Source of the DNA: Stercorarius parasiticus
Taxonomy: Eukaryota > Chordata > Aves > Charadriiformes > Stercorariidae
NCBI GenBank assembly: GCA_013396915.1
Contig: VWZL01003477.1
Coordinates: 87,416 to 151,415 of the forward strand
Direction: 5' to 3'
DNA length: 64,000 bases
Part shown: piece by piece, positions 1 to 13,600 of the stretch
Position numbering within the stretch: the stretch's first letter is position 1
Layout of the letters: the number at the start of each line of letters is the position of its first letter
Translations under genes and position numbers: made by a program
Notes under the pieces: model-generated
The model's input: only the letters and a program-made list of their open reading frames with translations
Told to the model about the DNA's origin: nothing
Database searches by the model: none

Positions 1-118
1 CCCCCCCAACTCTCTCAGCCTGTCCTCACAGCAGAGGGGCTCCAGCTCTTTGATCATCTTCATGGCCTCCTCTGGACCCCCTCCAAGAGGTCCAGGACCT
101 GCTCCAACAGGTCATGAC
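1..118 (-). repeat. CR1 LINE fragment (internal 3' portion)
   Basis: Read on the minus strand, this matches the CR1 segment that describes 'gagcccctctgctgtgagga' followed by 'caggctgagagagttgg'. The same segment is present on the plus strand at about 45135-45170. The fragment runs off the left edge and is not followed by the CR1 3' terminus, so it is truncated. It lies inside the presumed ATP11C intron downstream of the exon at 3301-3390. Confidence 0.8.
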
Positions 119-3100
119 TTGGCCCAAAGGGGAAGAACAGCAGAACATGTTCATAACTGGAAGGCAATAACGTAAGAGGAGGACAAGCCGCATCCTTGCC
201 CCACCTGCCAAACCAGGACATGCAAAACTGGCCATTTTTCCCCTTTGTTCCCAGAGAGGACGGGAGCACGAGAGGCAGATGGTGAGGGCTGTGACGACAG
301 GGATGGGGAAGCTCAGCAGAAAGGCTTTGTGTCCCCACAAAGGGACTTTGTCTCCCTCCGCTTGTTTGGCATGCTCGCAGACAGCAGCATCTGTATATTT
401 ATTGTTTTAGGCTGCCCGTAAAAAGCCACGTTAAGGACAGGACTGCTCTTATCAGCTGGGTGGAAACTTTTAACTATGAAATGCCACATACTGCAATTTT
501 ACCCTCCACAACTGGACCCAAAGAGAGAAGAGCCAGAAGATATTGAAGAAGAAGATATTGAAGATACCTGGCTGCTTCTTGCGGCGTTAAGTGGCATATG
601 AGTTAATTAACACAAGGGTAAACCAAGATAAACACAGTAAATATTTCCAGAACACAAAGGCCTGGCTCACTCATAATGGGTGTAAAATGTTTACAGACAG
701 AAAGTCCGGTAGAAACTGGACTTTGGAGGAACAACCTCGAGCGAGGACAGTGCCAAGTGTCACACAGACCCATCACACCCTACATGTGTGACAGCCACTC
801 ACTGGGGTGGCATCGTTGACATTTAAGGCCAGTCAGCCAAAAGTTATCTTGCAAAAACTGGGCAGATCTTGTGAACACAAGAAGAAGTTTGGCTTTCAGC
901 TGAGAAGAGCAATGGAAAGGACCTCCTGCCGCCCAGCAGGAGTTTTCTGCACTGGACAAGATGCAGCTGTATGTATTTGCTTAAACAGACAATATGATTT
1001 CTGTCCACACAAATGCTCTATTATAGATGTATGAACACAAATATTTTATGAAGTCCCCAGAATAACTTGTTTGTGTATTTGGAGATGGCACTCCCTGTGC
1101 ATCCCGTGGCTGGATGCTGCTCTTCCCCTTGGCAGCTGATGGAAAGCCGAGGGGGACACGAGCAATGAGCCAGAACAAAGGCAGACTTCTTTGAAGCTAT
1201 TTTTGAGCTGTTTTAGGACTTCAACAGCTTAATTTGGATCCAGTTAAAAGTGACAAAATCCTCCTGTTACTTAATAGCTTCTTCGTAACTCATTGTTTGG
1301 GTGACTGAAGACCACAGTCCAGAAGTCACCTCCATCAACAAAAAGGGACATCTTTCATTCCTGGCACCTCCTAAATTGGCTTACTGCTGTCAGCTTGGTC
1401 TGTCTGCAAACATACTGGAACAATATGTTTGTTCTCCCAGAACAGACTCACTCCAGGCCAGCCCTTTCCGCCAGGGGTTTACTCGCAGTTTCCTTTGAGC
1501 ATTGCAATAGGCGAACCAAAGAAACAGCTCCTGTTAGTGCTCTAATAGGTGTTTTATGTTTAATGCATGTACCTTCTCTTCCTCTCTATAAAACGCAACC
1601 TGAATTTGGAGTCACAGAATAATAGACTTTTGATAAAGGATTTCAGCAGCAGGTAGAGCAGAAGCACCAGGCAATTCCCCGACGCCGTAGTACCTCGCTC
1701 CTAACGCAGGGTGTAGGGTAACTCTATTAATTTAATGTAGTTTAAAGATAAGCACCAACATTTAAGCTATCGATGCTATTTATCAAGGTATAAGCCTGGC
1801 TATTTTAAATGAATGGAGTGGCCCTGAGTGCTTTTTTTCAGGCAAGTGACATCTCTAGAACAACGAGCACCTGGGGGCAGGTGGTTACTCTATAAGGCAG
1901 CAAGTGGATTAGTGCTGTCAGGTTGGGGTTTTTTTTTCAGTTGAGTTTGTTTTTCCTCTAACAGAACATGAGGGTTGCTTCCTTATTTTACAGGTAATCA
2001 CAGAATAAAAACAGGGAGGAAGAGCAAGGCTCTTCTCTCACCAGCATACCCCTGGTGCCTAAAATGGGTAAGCAGATAAATCACAACGGGTTTTTTTTTT
2101 TTTAAGTATAATCAAGAATATCCCATGTTCTTCATGGCCAGAAGGTTGAGAAATAAAAATGTAATACCACATTGCTAAACAGCGAACTACACAAAAAGGA
2201 CATCCCGACTCCAGGGCATCGCTCGGGTTCAAGGCAAATTACAAATTCACTCTGACAAAGCAGAGCAACGCCAGCAAAATCAGTGATGGAGGGGAGCCAG
2301 CTGCTGCTGGGGCAAACTGGCCTTTTGTGTAGCACTGCCAGGAGGAGACATCCTCCGACGTCACCTTGGGATCCCCCCGTTTCTGTGTCTGCCACTGAAA
2401 TTACTATAAACCGTAACTCTTTTCTCTAAGGATAAAACATTTCAGTCACTTGTCTTTTGAACACGCAGCGCAGAACAGAGTGCTACCCCAGACCTGAACC
2501 ACCAAAACCCCGGAGAAGTCACCTAAAAGCAGGCTGTTTGCAGTAGCTGCACAGTGCCATTTAATTTGCTGGGGTAGTTTTTGATGCCTATTTTCAGCCC
2601 TACAGCAGGTCGTTCTGCTGAGCCCCAGGCCTGAATAAAGGATTTAAAAGGGGAATGCACTGCAGTGATTTTCCCAAACTGCCTTCCCCCCAGTGCATTC
2701 GGACGGTCTGCTTTTCTTCTTGCTGATAGAACAAAAAAATGAGTATGCAGGTTTCCTCAGGATTTGCCCCTTAACCAAAGCTATAAAGCAGAGCACAAAA
2801 AGTTTGTCCATATGTGGAATTTGCTATTTTGGCTGTGTAGAGCAGCTTCCCGAAGCTTCACACTCCCAAAGCTCATGCTATGCATTTTCTGAATTTTACT
2901 GAATACAGCCTCTCTCTCCTGCTTGCCTTGAAACTCACTGTAACCGAGATACAGAAACATCATATAACTTGAGAACATACACAGTTATGCAACAGAAGTA
3001 ATAAAGATGGTTAAAAAAAAAGATCTTAGTTCTATAGCATCAAATGTATTTTCACTGGTTGACTGATTTAAGAGTTAAGATAGTTTTAAAACTGCTTCAG

Positions 3101-3300
3101 AAATCATTCAAACATCTCAGACAGGCCCAATATTTTAACTGTTATTATACCTCGGATGGTGTGCCGTAATAGTAACACAGCTTCCAATTAAAAAAAAACA
3201 CTTATAAGCACCAGAGTTGGTTTTGAACCTCAGTTCTCATTCAATCTGTGCTTACCATCAGTACATAAATAAAACCCAGCCTTGGCATCACAGCTCTTAC
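119..3300 (-). other. ATP11C intron downstream of exon 3 (partial)
   Basis: I see no coding exon here. The next conserved ATP11C block (the extracellular loop and second membrane segment after 'FLIIFLVQ') was searched for on the minus strand and not found, so it lies beyond the left edge. The stretch is AT-rich, with short homopolymer T and A runs (for example around 2091-2103). No structured element was recognised. Confidence 0.6.
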
Positions 3301-4896
3301 CTGCACGAGGAAGATGATGAGGAAGTAGAAGTTGGCAATTCTTCTAAACTGCTCAAAAAGGTTCTTCGGGAGGAAGTTCCAGAGGGTGTACTGTGAGGAG
3401 AGAAGGGGGGCTCACAAACAGACCAAGAACGGGCACTTTGGCTGCAAAATGGGAAGTATCTGCACAAAATCATAGAATGGTTTAGGTTGGAAGGGACCTT
3501 AAAGATCTTTAAGAAGCCTGCTGAATCATTTTCTTTGGAAAACAGGTGGAATTTAAGAACGACATGGAAAATAACAGGCCTAATATCTGATCTTTCAGTC
3601 TCCCTGGAATAAGCAAAGAATAATAAGCAGCCAAGTCTCAAGACCAATGTCCACTTAATTATAAAAAGACTGGTCAGGTGAGAAGACTCCATGCCCAGCA
3701 AATATACAATGGAAGGAAAAAAAAAGAGCAAGGACACAACATTCAAAAATAAATCGGGGAAGAATTAAAATCAGCACTAAAACAAACCACTTGTCAGAGA
3801 GGGAAGTGACACAGGGGAAGGTCTCCTCTCTGAAGGACCCTCTTGCGTGCCAGGGAATGGGAATGCTACACCAGTTACACATGGTTACACATAAAACTAA
3901 CCAATAGTATAAGCTCAGAGAGCAGAGACATAAAGACAAATAAGATCCAAGCTGTAATAAAGAGAAAAGAGAGGAAAAACCCCCTTACAGCTCAAGTACA
4001 GTAAACTGAAGCGTAACTGTATGCTGAGCATCCCAAATCCGAACGAACATAATATGTATCCAGCTGTGTTGACAATATTGGATGCCGCTTGTTTGATATT
4101 TTACTTGAATTAGCTTCAAATCTTTTGAAATAGCTTCATGAATGTCATGGAAAAAAGCTAACCAGAAGGCAGACGGGTGTCATCGCAGTTTTCCACCATA
4201 AACAAAAGCTGCATTAATACCGTATGAATGTTTCCCCTTTCATCCAAAGGGATAAACAGAGCATGGTTATTTTCGTCCTATCTCAAGAGAGGGGGGAAAA
4301 AAAACCACCACAGAACAAAAGAAAAAAATCAAACAGGGGAATCGTATTTTTCTGTCCATTTATAAAATAATCCCCACTCCCTTCTGCAAATCTGAATTGC
4401 TGTTGTCTCATGTTGGATTACACTTAACCTGGCATTTCTTCCCAAAGGAAATGCCAGAAAATAATGTTTTTGACCCAAAAAAACCAACCCAAAAAACCAA
4501 TGTGTCCATGTGCTTTGCCCTCATCCAGCCTAGAAGAAAAGAACTCGTACACATCCCCGCTGGGATTGAGAGGAAGAATTAATAGATTAATAGAGCCTGG
4601 AGCTGTGGTGGAAGGTATGTACCAGGTTGCTCCGCTTGCAAATGGACCTTTACGCCCACCCTTGAGGAATTCAGAGTTTCTCAAGTTCAAAAACAGGCAT
4701 TGAATAAAAATCAGGGGGAATACGCAAGCAGGGAATACATGGGCACGATGGTCCTGGAGGAGTGGAGCGAGCTCACCTTGGAGGAGACGATCCTGTTGTC
4801 GCAGAACTTCTGTGCCACGTAGGCATCTGTTTCCGAAACCGCACGGTGCCCGACCACCACGGTGCGTGTACCAACCCGCTTCTCCTCCCCGGCACA
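3301..4896 (-). CDS. ATP11C: ATP11C, P4-ATPase phospholipid flippase: two 5' exons (partial gene)
   Basis: Two minus-strand exons are visible. The upstream one, 4777-4896 (120 nt), starts with [13 protein letters not shown] and ends in DNRIVSSK. It has an ag acceptor at 4897-4898 and a gtgag donor just below 4777. The second, 3301-3390 (90 nt), encodes [17 protein letters not shown] then [13 protein letters not shown], with acceptor cag and donor gtaag. Both are phase 0, so they join cleanly. They form the cytosolic N-tail and the start of membrane segment 1. ATP11C, with its TMEM30A partner, moves phosphatidylserine and phosphatidylethanolamine to the inner leaflet of the plasma membrane. 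KRVGTRT and [15 protein letters not shown] fit ATP11C better than ATP11A, which has a PQRYPDNR-like segment. The short first exon with the start codon was not recognised upstream, and the catalytic exons lie left of the window. Confidence 0.92.
3467..3510 (-). repeat. CR1 3'-terminal fragment in ATP11C intron
   Basis: The plus strand reads 'atcatagaatggtttaggtt' followed by 'ggaagggaccttaaagat', which is the complement of the CR1 3' end. Only about 45 bp is preserved, in the intron between the two ATP11C exons (3391-4776). The rest of that intron shows nothing else I can name. Confidence 0.85.
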
Positions 4897-7251
4897 CTGT
4901 CAGGACAACCAGGAAAGGGAAAAATTAGCTTCCAGCTCAAAAAAAATCCAAGTATTTGTATTAACACCTTCCAGCTTCTGAAGGCACCATGCTGTCTGTT
5001 GGAAATAAGGCCGCTGGAACCTCAAAATTTCACTTCTCCACTTGAGCACAGAGAATGAAGTGGCATACGTAAGGTCATTTAGCAAAACCAAGGCAACATT
5101 GAGCTTGGGACCTGGGGTTTTGAGCCACCCCCCAGGACTGCAGCCTGTCCTACACCCCACCGGGGCAGATCACTGCTCCTGTCTACCGCACTCCTGCCCT
5201 ACGCAGGACGGATGCTACCCGTGTTTGCAGCCTGGGCCTGTCTGCCAGGCAATTTTTCCTTATTGAAAGAGAATGTATCTTTACTGAGCACTTCAAGCCA
5301 TTAGGAATATAATTTATCTTCTATGCATCTCTTCCTAGTCCCAACCTCTTCAGCATCAGGTTCCTATAGCAGCTTCAGGCTTTACCCCAGGACCCTACAG
5401 AGGATGATGGAAACTGCATCCTCCTTTTACATTTCCTCTCCTATGTCAAACCCTCAAGACCATCCGAAATGTCTCTTCACCACACCGATGCATGCAGACT
5501 TGGGATTTAGCTTAAAAAAAAAAGAAAAAAGTAGTATACTTCTGCTATTTTCAAGCCTCAGATAAAAGCAGAAATAATGAAGCAGACAGTTTCACATCGC
5601 AGACTCCTTCAAAGGACAGGCGGGGTGCTGGGGATGCCAGCTTCTCTTGCTCGCGTTTTATTTTAAAGCAGAATGAGGTGCCACAAGTAAATGATAACCT
5701 GGTGTCACAGGGGGGTTGGTGACATCCCCTCTGCTCTGGGGAGGGATGAGGGGAATGGCAGCAGAATAAACTGAAGCAGAGGGGAAGTGGAGCAGCCCTC
5801 GCACAAAGCCAGGAGAGATATTTGCAACCAGCAACACGGGGCTCTAGCAGAGACCCAGCCACCCCTCCAGCCCCCACCGGCTTCCCGGGGGAGGTCATGG
5901 TGCCTGGCAAATTACAGATAGACCCTCCCAATTGCAGTTTTCTGTAACTTCATTTATAAACACTCGCAAACTCATGTCAAGGCGGAGGCAACGCAGGTCC
6001 CTGCAGCCCTGGGGAAGGTTCTCAGGTGGACCAGGGAACACCATGAGCTCCGTTTCCATCAGCTCCCAGCTCCAGGCTGCCCAGCATAACCAAGGTCCCC
6101 AGTGGATCAGAAAAGTCTATTTTCAAAAGAAACAACTGGGCAATAGTTAAAAAAAAAACCAGCTTTTTTTTCCGTCCAGGTTCCACCTGGTATATAACAA
6201 GGGGTCCCCGCCACAGATGCTCATAGCCAAGAGAGGAGATCTGGCTGACACCAGAAGTGTTTCGAAAGGTTGAACTTAAAATTATAAAGTCAATTTAAAA
6301 CGCACACTAAGAGGAGATGGAGTTGGGGGAAAAAGGTCTTCTCAGGCCAGGCTAAGGTTTTCTTAGAGGTAAGGTTCTGGATTTTAAAACACAAGCAAAG
6401 AAGACATTTGTCACTGTTCACGGTTGAAGGGCATTAGCAGGCAACAGGGCTGCTAAAACACTGGCAGATACTATTCATATTCCACTTAGTCTTACTAATC
6501 CCTAACCCTAGAGCTTGTTTGCTTTGAAACCCCACCAGGGCAAGTGCCAAAAATGCCAAATCCCTATCCCGTGTCAGCTGCCCGGCACGGGCTGAGCCGG
6601 TGGCAGGGGGATGCTCCTGGTGTGCCCCGGGTCCAGCTCAGCATCCCGGCTGTCCAAAGGGCCCAGCGATGCCGGTCAAGCTTCAAGCAAAACCCAGCTT
6701 AGGGAAAAGGTGCTCTAAAAACAACCCCGCTAAGGCAGCAAGGCCCAGGATTAACTGCTGATTAGGGAAAGTGTAGAAAAAAAAGATTAAAAAAATAAAA
6801 ATCTAAGCCAATCTAATTCATGTACCTGGAGCAGTGGCAGCTGAATGGATGCTGCTGCACCAGGAGCAGGGGATGACCAAAGGAAGCGGCAGGTCTCCCT
6901 TCTCCCACCCATGTCTGCAGCATCTTTAATTAAAGAAGTGTTTTTACAGCATGGTTTGGTGTGCTGATCACACTCGCTACAGCCGTCCTCAAACCTCCAG
7001 TGGCAGCCGCTTAGAGCGGAAGACGACAGTTCCTCGCAGCCATGTCCCTGCATCGCCGGGATGCAGAGCCAGCAGCAGCCACCAGCACCAGTCCCACCTC
7101 CACCGCACACAGCTGGCAACCCAGAGACAGATGGGGCAGGGACACATGCCCAGCTAGGGAATGCCACCAGCCTGGCACGGACTGACCAACCTCCCAGCCT
7201 CATCATCACTGTCTGCAGCAGCAACAGCACATCTTCTGAACAAGAAACTAG
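4897..7251. other. ATP11C upstream intron or 5' region, no exon recognised
   Basis: This is non-coding AT-rich sequence immediately 5' of the CAGEE exon. The acceptor polypyrimidine tract lies at 4897-4920. Open frames here are short and have no family resemblance. No exon encoding an ATP11C-like start (mammalian forms begin MFRR-SLNR or similar) was seen. Confidence 0.5.
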
Positions 7252-7536
7252 ATCATAGAATGGTAAGAGTTGGAAGGGACCTTAAAGACCAGCCAGTGAC
7301 ACGCCCTGCCCTGGGCAGGGACACCTCCCACTAGACCAGGTTGCTCCAAGCCCCATCCAGCCTGGCCTTGAACACCTCCAGGGATGGGGCAGCCACAGCT
7401 TCTCTGGGCAACCTGGGCCAGGGGCTCATCACCCTCACAGCAAAGAATTTCTTCCTCAGATCTCATCTAAATCTCTCCTCTTCCAGTTTGAAGCCATTAC
7501 CCATTGTCCTACCACTACACAACAAGACCCAAACTA
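7252..7536 (-). repeat. CR1 LINE 3' fragment, about 285 bp
   Basis: It begins at 'atcatagaatggtaagagtt' and continues through the CR1 landmarks 'gggcagggacacctcccact', 'ccatccagcctggccttgaa', 'tctgggcaacctgggccagg' and 'tttgaagccattacccattg'. It is in the minus orientation with its 3' terminus at the low coordinate. This is one of the best-preserved CR1 copies in the window. Confidence 0.95.
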
Positions 7537-7649
7537 GGCCCAAAAAAGATTCTCTAATGTATCTGCTGCATTATGGAGGTAGCAGATGTGGGGTCCCACC
7601 AACCTGCCCCAGGAGCACGAGGCAGAGTCATTCATCCCTGCCACGGCAG

Positions 7650-7697
7650 GGAGCAGATGACCTTTAAGGTCCCTCCCAACCCAAACCATTCTATGAT
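7650..7697 (+). repeat. CR1 3' terminus, opposite orientation
   Basis: It reads 'gacctttaaggtccctccca' followed by 'acccaaaccattctatgatg', the CR1 3' end in plus orientation. It ends about 160 bp beyond the minus-orientation copy at 7252-7536, so the two CR1 3' termini point outwards as an inverted pair. Confidence 0.9.
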
Positions 7698-10600
7698 GAT
7701 ATATGAAGGCCCAAAACAGAACCCAAACCCCAAGTGTGGTGTGTCAACTGAGCCCCACCAAGCTATCACAACCAGCTCCTGGGTGTGCTTTTACCCCTCA
7801 GCTCCCATTCAGTTAATTTATTTGAAGCATCTCCTGCAAAGAGGATGCCAACCCCCCTCCAGGGTGCACCAGAGCCCTCTGTGCCAGTGGCCGAGAAAGA
7901 ATTCCTCACTCCATGGTCTAACCAGTTTCACACTGCTCCCAGCATTCCATTTCCCATTCTCCTGCCCACCCCAGGGTGTCACACCATCACGCAGCCATGC
8001 AATTAAAAGCTCTTCTTTTGACGAGCCCACTTCGAACGGCTCACCAAGTTGCTAATAGATTGCTAAGTCTTAATAACGGCTCTCAACGGAGACTTAAGAA
8101 GAGATTTAGGGAGTAACTGCCAGGCTTTGGGGAAAATTCTAAAATATGTAGATTAGCAGGGAGAGGATTTAGAGGACTTTTCCCGACCGCCTTTCACCAA
8201 AAATTTTAATTCTAATGGCAAAATCAAAAGAAAGTATCACTTGGATACAATTCAAACAGCTGCCTCATTGCCTGGTGGGGTTTTATAAAGTCCGTGCACA
8301 GGGCGCAGGACTCCACTGGTCCAGGAAAAAGCCCAAGTTTCTTCTGCTGTTTAGAGCTGGGAATGCCAAAAGGATTATTAAGGAAAACAAACAATTGCAT
8401 CCCCCCCATATGTACTCTATCACTTCCCCTTGCCTGAGGTGCGGTGTTTGCAGGAGTGCTGGGATAACCAGAGCTCTCCATAAGGATTAGCCAGTGCCAG
8501 ACTGCCCCATGGCCTCTGGAAGCCCCACTGTGTCCTCCCACTGAGCCATGAGCACCTGGGGATGCTGGTAGGTGACCCCAGTTCCCTCTCTGCTGTACTG
8601 TGTCCCAGCAACCCAGAGGAGGTCCCGGCAGCTGGTGCTCCAGCACCCCAGGGGACATCGCACACCCCCAGAATCAAGATGGGGGGGAGGAGGAGGTATT
8701 TTTGAGAAGAGCCACTATCCCATTTGCATCACTTGAGGACCAGCCCCAAAGGCGCGGGTCTCTCCTGCAATGTTTCAAGCTCCCGCTCCACTCCTCCAGC
8801 ATCCAACCAAGCTCATCACCGAGCAACTTCTGGGCATCCGACCCCCATTTCTCCTGAAGGAGCTGAGCTGGAAGACAACAGCCGGAGAGTGAAACACAAA
8901 TCACAGAAGATAAAGATGAGGCTGGGGAAGCTCTTCTGCCAGGAACATCTTTCCGCATTGGCAGCTCGCTATCTATCTCCGCTCCCCACCTCAGGCAGGA
9001 CTAGGCTGCGGTAATAAATAACCGCATCATCGCCACCGACGTTGCAGGGCAAAGTGCCACCGCTGCGGTACAGCCTTCCTCCCGCCACGGAGAAATTCAG
9101 GTACAGAACATATTTCTCTCAACTATTTTGATGTAACCCAAACTTCTTGTACTCTCAGCTTTGTATAATGCCCACTTATTGTCAGAAGCAGCAGTTCTGA
9201 AAAGAGTGCATTAGGGATAATGGCTATTTTCTGACGTTGTCCAAATTTTAAAAGCCCATCTACACAAATCAGTATGTGCATGGAAGGCCATCTGATGCTT
9301 GGAATTTTGCTATAAACTTTTCTTCGAGCAGTTAGGAACAGGTACAATTTGAAGACATCAAACCAGGGCTAAAAAAGCCAACGGATGCAACTAACCACCC
9401 AACATCACGACTCTAAGCTGTTGGAGGATTATAATAGAGACAGCAGAATTCCGTTTGCAGCCCACAGCTCTCCCCAAATTCTTCACCTGAGTTTGGGCAA
9501 ACCTCCCTTCGCACCTCCATCCCTCTCCATCTGTGTCCTTCTCCCACCAAGATGTCCTGTCCCACCACACCAGCTCCCCCCCTGCCTCCCGGAGAGGCTC
9601 CCCTGCGCCCGCCCTCCCAAACTCCTGGGAATCCACCACAGGACCGGGCCAGCACTTGATAAAAGTTGCAAACCTGGGGTAAAAAATTAGCAAGCCTGGG
9701 TAAAAATTAATGGAGTTAGACCGAGTTCAACTGCAGAGGTGAACCCATGCTGGGCAGCCGCCAGTGACACGGAGCCACTCTTGAGTGGGCTATTTCTAGG
9801 GCAGCAAAACACGGCATTTAATTATATCCCCCATATGGAAAACAAGTGTCTGTGCTACCTGCTGGCCCCATTTCCAGAAAAAAAAAACCAAACAATGGCA
9901 GAACACTGCCCCCCCCCAACACCACCCCACCATTCAATCTACTCTAGTTTCAGAAAGCACCTAAAGCAGAGCTAAACTAATCAAAAGAAACTCCTTTCAT
10001 ATTTGCAGAACATATCTGCAAGCCACAAAGTAAACACAAATAACTCATAGAAAAAAGATCTAATAAAAACCACAGGCATTTTTTAAAAAAAGTTATCTGC
10101 TAAAAACAGAGATAATTATATGGTACAAGTACAAAGCTCTAACATTTGAATGAAATCACAGCTTATATTAAATATATGCAGAAGAAAGATTAAATCACAT
10201 TACTTGGCTTACACCTCATGAATAGTTTAAAGTCTAATCACTCCGTATTGTTCCATTTATCATAAAAGCAGTAGAGAAGACGACCTGATTTACAGAAAAA
10301 GCCAGCAAAAATAACACCACCTCCCAAAACAGCCTGTTCCAGCTCCCGTTTCATTTAGTCCCAGAAAAAAACACATCCACAATTTTAAAAAGCCTCTGTA
10401 AATTTACCGTAACCTCCCCAAACCGTCCGTCACCCTCAAAAAGTCGCTCAGCACACCAACCGCATTGCCCAACTGATATACTTTTAATTGAAGTTTTTCT
10501 TGCCAATTTTTCTATTACTCTTTGTCCTTAGTCATTTCTATGCAAGTACAAGTGATGCTTTGAGAAAACCCTTAATAATTTAGCAGCTCGGACAACGCTT

Positions 10601-13600
10601 ACCCACACCGACCACATTTTTAGGGCAGAACTCCTGATTTAGAGAGAGAACTCCATCCATCAGCATCAGCCCCACTGTTCTGCCCTATGCCTGCGGGAAA
10701 GGGTTGATAACATGCCTAGGCCTTGGGGAAAAATAAACACTGCAATTAAAATACTAAGAGCCCATAGGTCCAAGAGAAAGGGCTGAAGGTGAGCGCAGCT
10801 CTGAGCTCGTTTCCCACTGGAGGGGACTGTGGTTGCTCATCCCTAAGTGGAAAAGGGAAGGATGGTACTTTGGGACAGCAAAAGGTTGAAATTTAAACCA
10901 GTATCCCTTCTCCTCCCTTGAGGCTGAAGCTCCACTAATATTTCCACCAGAGAGAACAGGAACACCAAGGAGCAACCACCAGGGACAAGCCACCTCCAGC
11001 CAAGGGGAGGGCAGGGGGGAACCATGCGAGCCCCCAGACCAAGAGCAAAAGAGGAACCATGGCAAAAAGACCAATACTTTTGGTTTTTTAAACACCATGG
11101 TCAACACATGATGGGGCTCAACACCCCAACCTCATCCCTGGTCCCTGTTGGGGATGACAAAGCAGTGGATGTTGTTCTCTAACAGAGCATCGTTGACCCA
11201 GACCACACAATCCTTAGCGCAAGTCAAGGTGCGCCCAGAGACACGAGGGGAGAGCCTGTCCCCATGTCCCTTCTGTCCCAAGGACGTGCTGCCTCACCAT
11301 ACAGGCTTGCAGGAAGGTCACCTCCACCAAGGACAACGGGCTGGAGAACAACAGAGCCCCACCAGGCTGAGTTTCCTGGAAAAGCTGACTGAGCCAATAA
11401 AGTCACCGATAAAAGCAGAGAGGCACAGCGGGGCGGGGAGAACAGGGGAAAGGGCTACTTGAAAGATTTAAGAAGGGTGGAGAGAGGAAATACAAGGGTT
11501 TTTTTTTCCCCAGACAATAAATTTACAGGAGGTCCCAGCCCTCTCCTGGCCTCGGGGAGTGCCGCACACAGAGGTCACAGCCAAGAGCAGCTTTTTTTTT
11601 TGGTGTGGGCTTTGGTTTGGTTTGCTTTTACTTTTTCCATCCTTTTCCATTCCCACCCCCCAAATCACACAGAACCGCATCTTCCCAGCGGATGCGCCAC
11701 ATCCTCCTCGATAACAGCTCCTCAGCTCAGCAGCACTTTGCAGAAATTCACGTTCATGTAGGGTGCAGAAAGCCCAAACCAGCAGCTATTGACTGGGACA
11801 GCATTACTTCAGCGCTCCCATTTGGTGGAAAACCTGTTGCTCCTGTTCAAACAGAACCACCGACCTTTGGAAGTTTCCAAGATCTCGACTCTTGGGTTTT
11901 TTTCCACCCCCCCTGCCCCATTGGCAGACAGGGTTATGAAACCAGGGCTCATCTTGACATGCAGGCAGCATATTTTTATTTTTGGCAGGCCAAGAGTAAA
12001 ATTTGACCAGCAGGCTGCCAGCATATCAAATTCTAGCTCAGAGGAACACTTCAGACCTGAGACCAGAAAAAGGGCTTTGAATAAGAGCCCAAGTGTTTTG
12101 CAGAGGTCACAAAGCAAAGACAACAAGGTCTTCCCATCTCCAAACCTCCTCCTCCCTCCCTTCCCTGGCTCAAGCTGTGCACATATGTCTGCTCATCAGC
12201 AGCTATTTCAGCAGGACAGCGAGCTCTCCGGAGCAGTGATTTGCCCTGGCAAAAATTAAAGTAAAGAAAAAAACTGGAAAAAAACCCTCTAATTTTGCAA
12301 TTGTCAACGCTGGCATGAGCCAGCGGAGCTATAATTTATTGGTTTTCCCCGTTGCTTTCTGGTCCTCTGAAAGCCTGAACTCTTCAGTTATGGAAACCGA
12401 AAAAAAAGAACAAAAAACCCCAACCCTAAGTACTATGTTACACATCCCAGCTCGGCCAGATGTTACCCTGACCTCTGCCACCTACACACATTTTGCCCCT
12501 TTTCAAAGGTTTTTTCCCCCCAGTGTTTCGGAGCCAGCCAGCAAACAGCCCATCTCCCAGAGCAGTTCCCTCCCATTCCCCCCCACCTCCCCGGGAAGCA
12601 GACCCCCCTGTACATCACCACAGCACCCCAGGAGCAAGGGCTGGTACCCAGGGCTGCATCCCCCTGGGAAGGCCATCCCGGAGGTATTTCCCACCCCACA
12701 TCCATCACTGGGTACCCGAGCCCTACACCCGCATCGCAGGGTGCCCTCCACCCCCACACTTGGTACCCAAGGTCCCACACACACCCCCCCTCCCCAACCC
12801 TGGGTCACATGCAGTTTTTTTCCACAGCAAAAAAACCCAAGAGCTGTGGTTTCCTAACCCTCCCCTTTGCCAGACTGCAGGGAAACGTTTCCACAGAAGT
12901 AGCAGGAGATAAAAGGAGGAAAAAAGGGAGGAATCACCTACTTCACCCCTCATTCCATAGCCAAAAACAGCTCCAGGCCCCATCGGGAGTATTTTCATCC
13001 CTGGACACTACAGTAACCAACAGATTTCTCCATGGGGCTGCAGGCACAGTTACAGTAGGATGCTGGATCAGTGGAATCCACCCAGTCAGGAGAGAAATCC
13101 TCAACATGTGGCTTAGAATTGTTTATCTTCAGGAAATCCTTTTGGCTCACATTCCTGCTGGGCTGGGAAACGGAGCTGAGGAGCAGCTCCAGCACAGCAC
13201 ACCCTGCCTGGGGCTGAGTGAGCTCCAATGCCAGCCGCAGGGTTTTCCAAGCGGGAGGGAATTCCACTTATCCACAGGGATCTGGAGATAAGGTTGGAGC
13301 TGGCCCTGGGATGCTGAGCTCAGTGTGATCCATCCCAGCACCACCAGCATCCCAGGAGGTGACTCACAACATCCCCATCCCATCCCACCACAGGCACTGG
13401 GATAAGGGCGTTCCCACTCTCTCAGTTATGACGACAAGCGCTGTCTCCCAAGTTTTCCTCTCTCAGCATCCCATCCTCCCACCCTGCACTTGCTGGAATG
13501 GGACTTCTCAAGTGGAAAGTCCCACTTGCATCCATTCAAACTGCGCTGGGAGAAACCGCCCCACGGAAGGGATGTAACTCCACGATATTCATTGGACTGA

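Noticed and set aside
6497..6511. Telomere-like 'taatccctaaccctag'
   Set aside because: Only about two units, too short to be an interstitial telomeric repeat.
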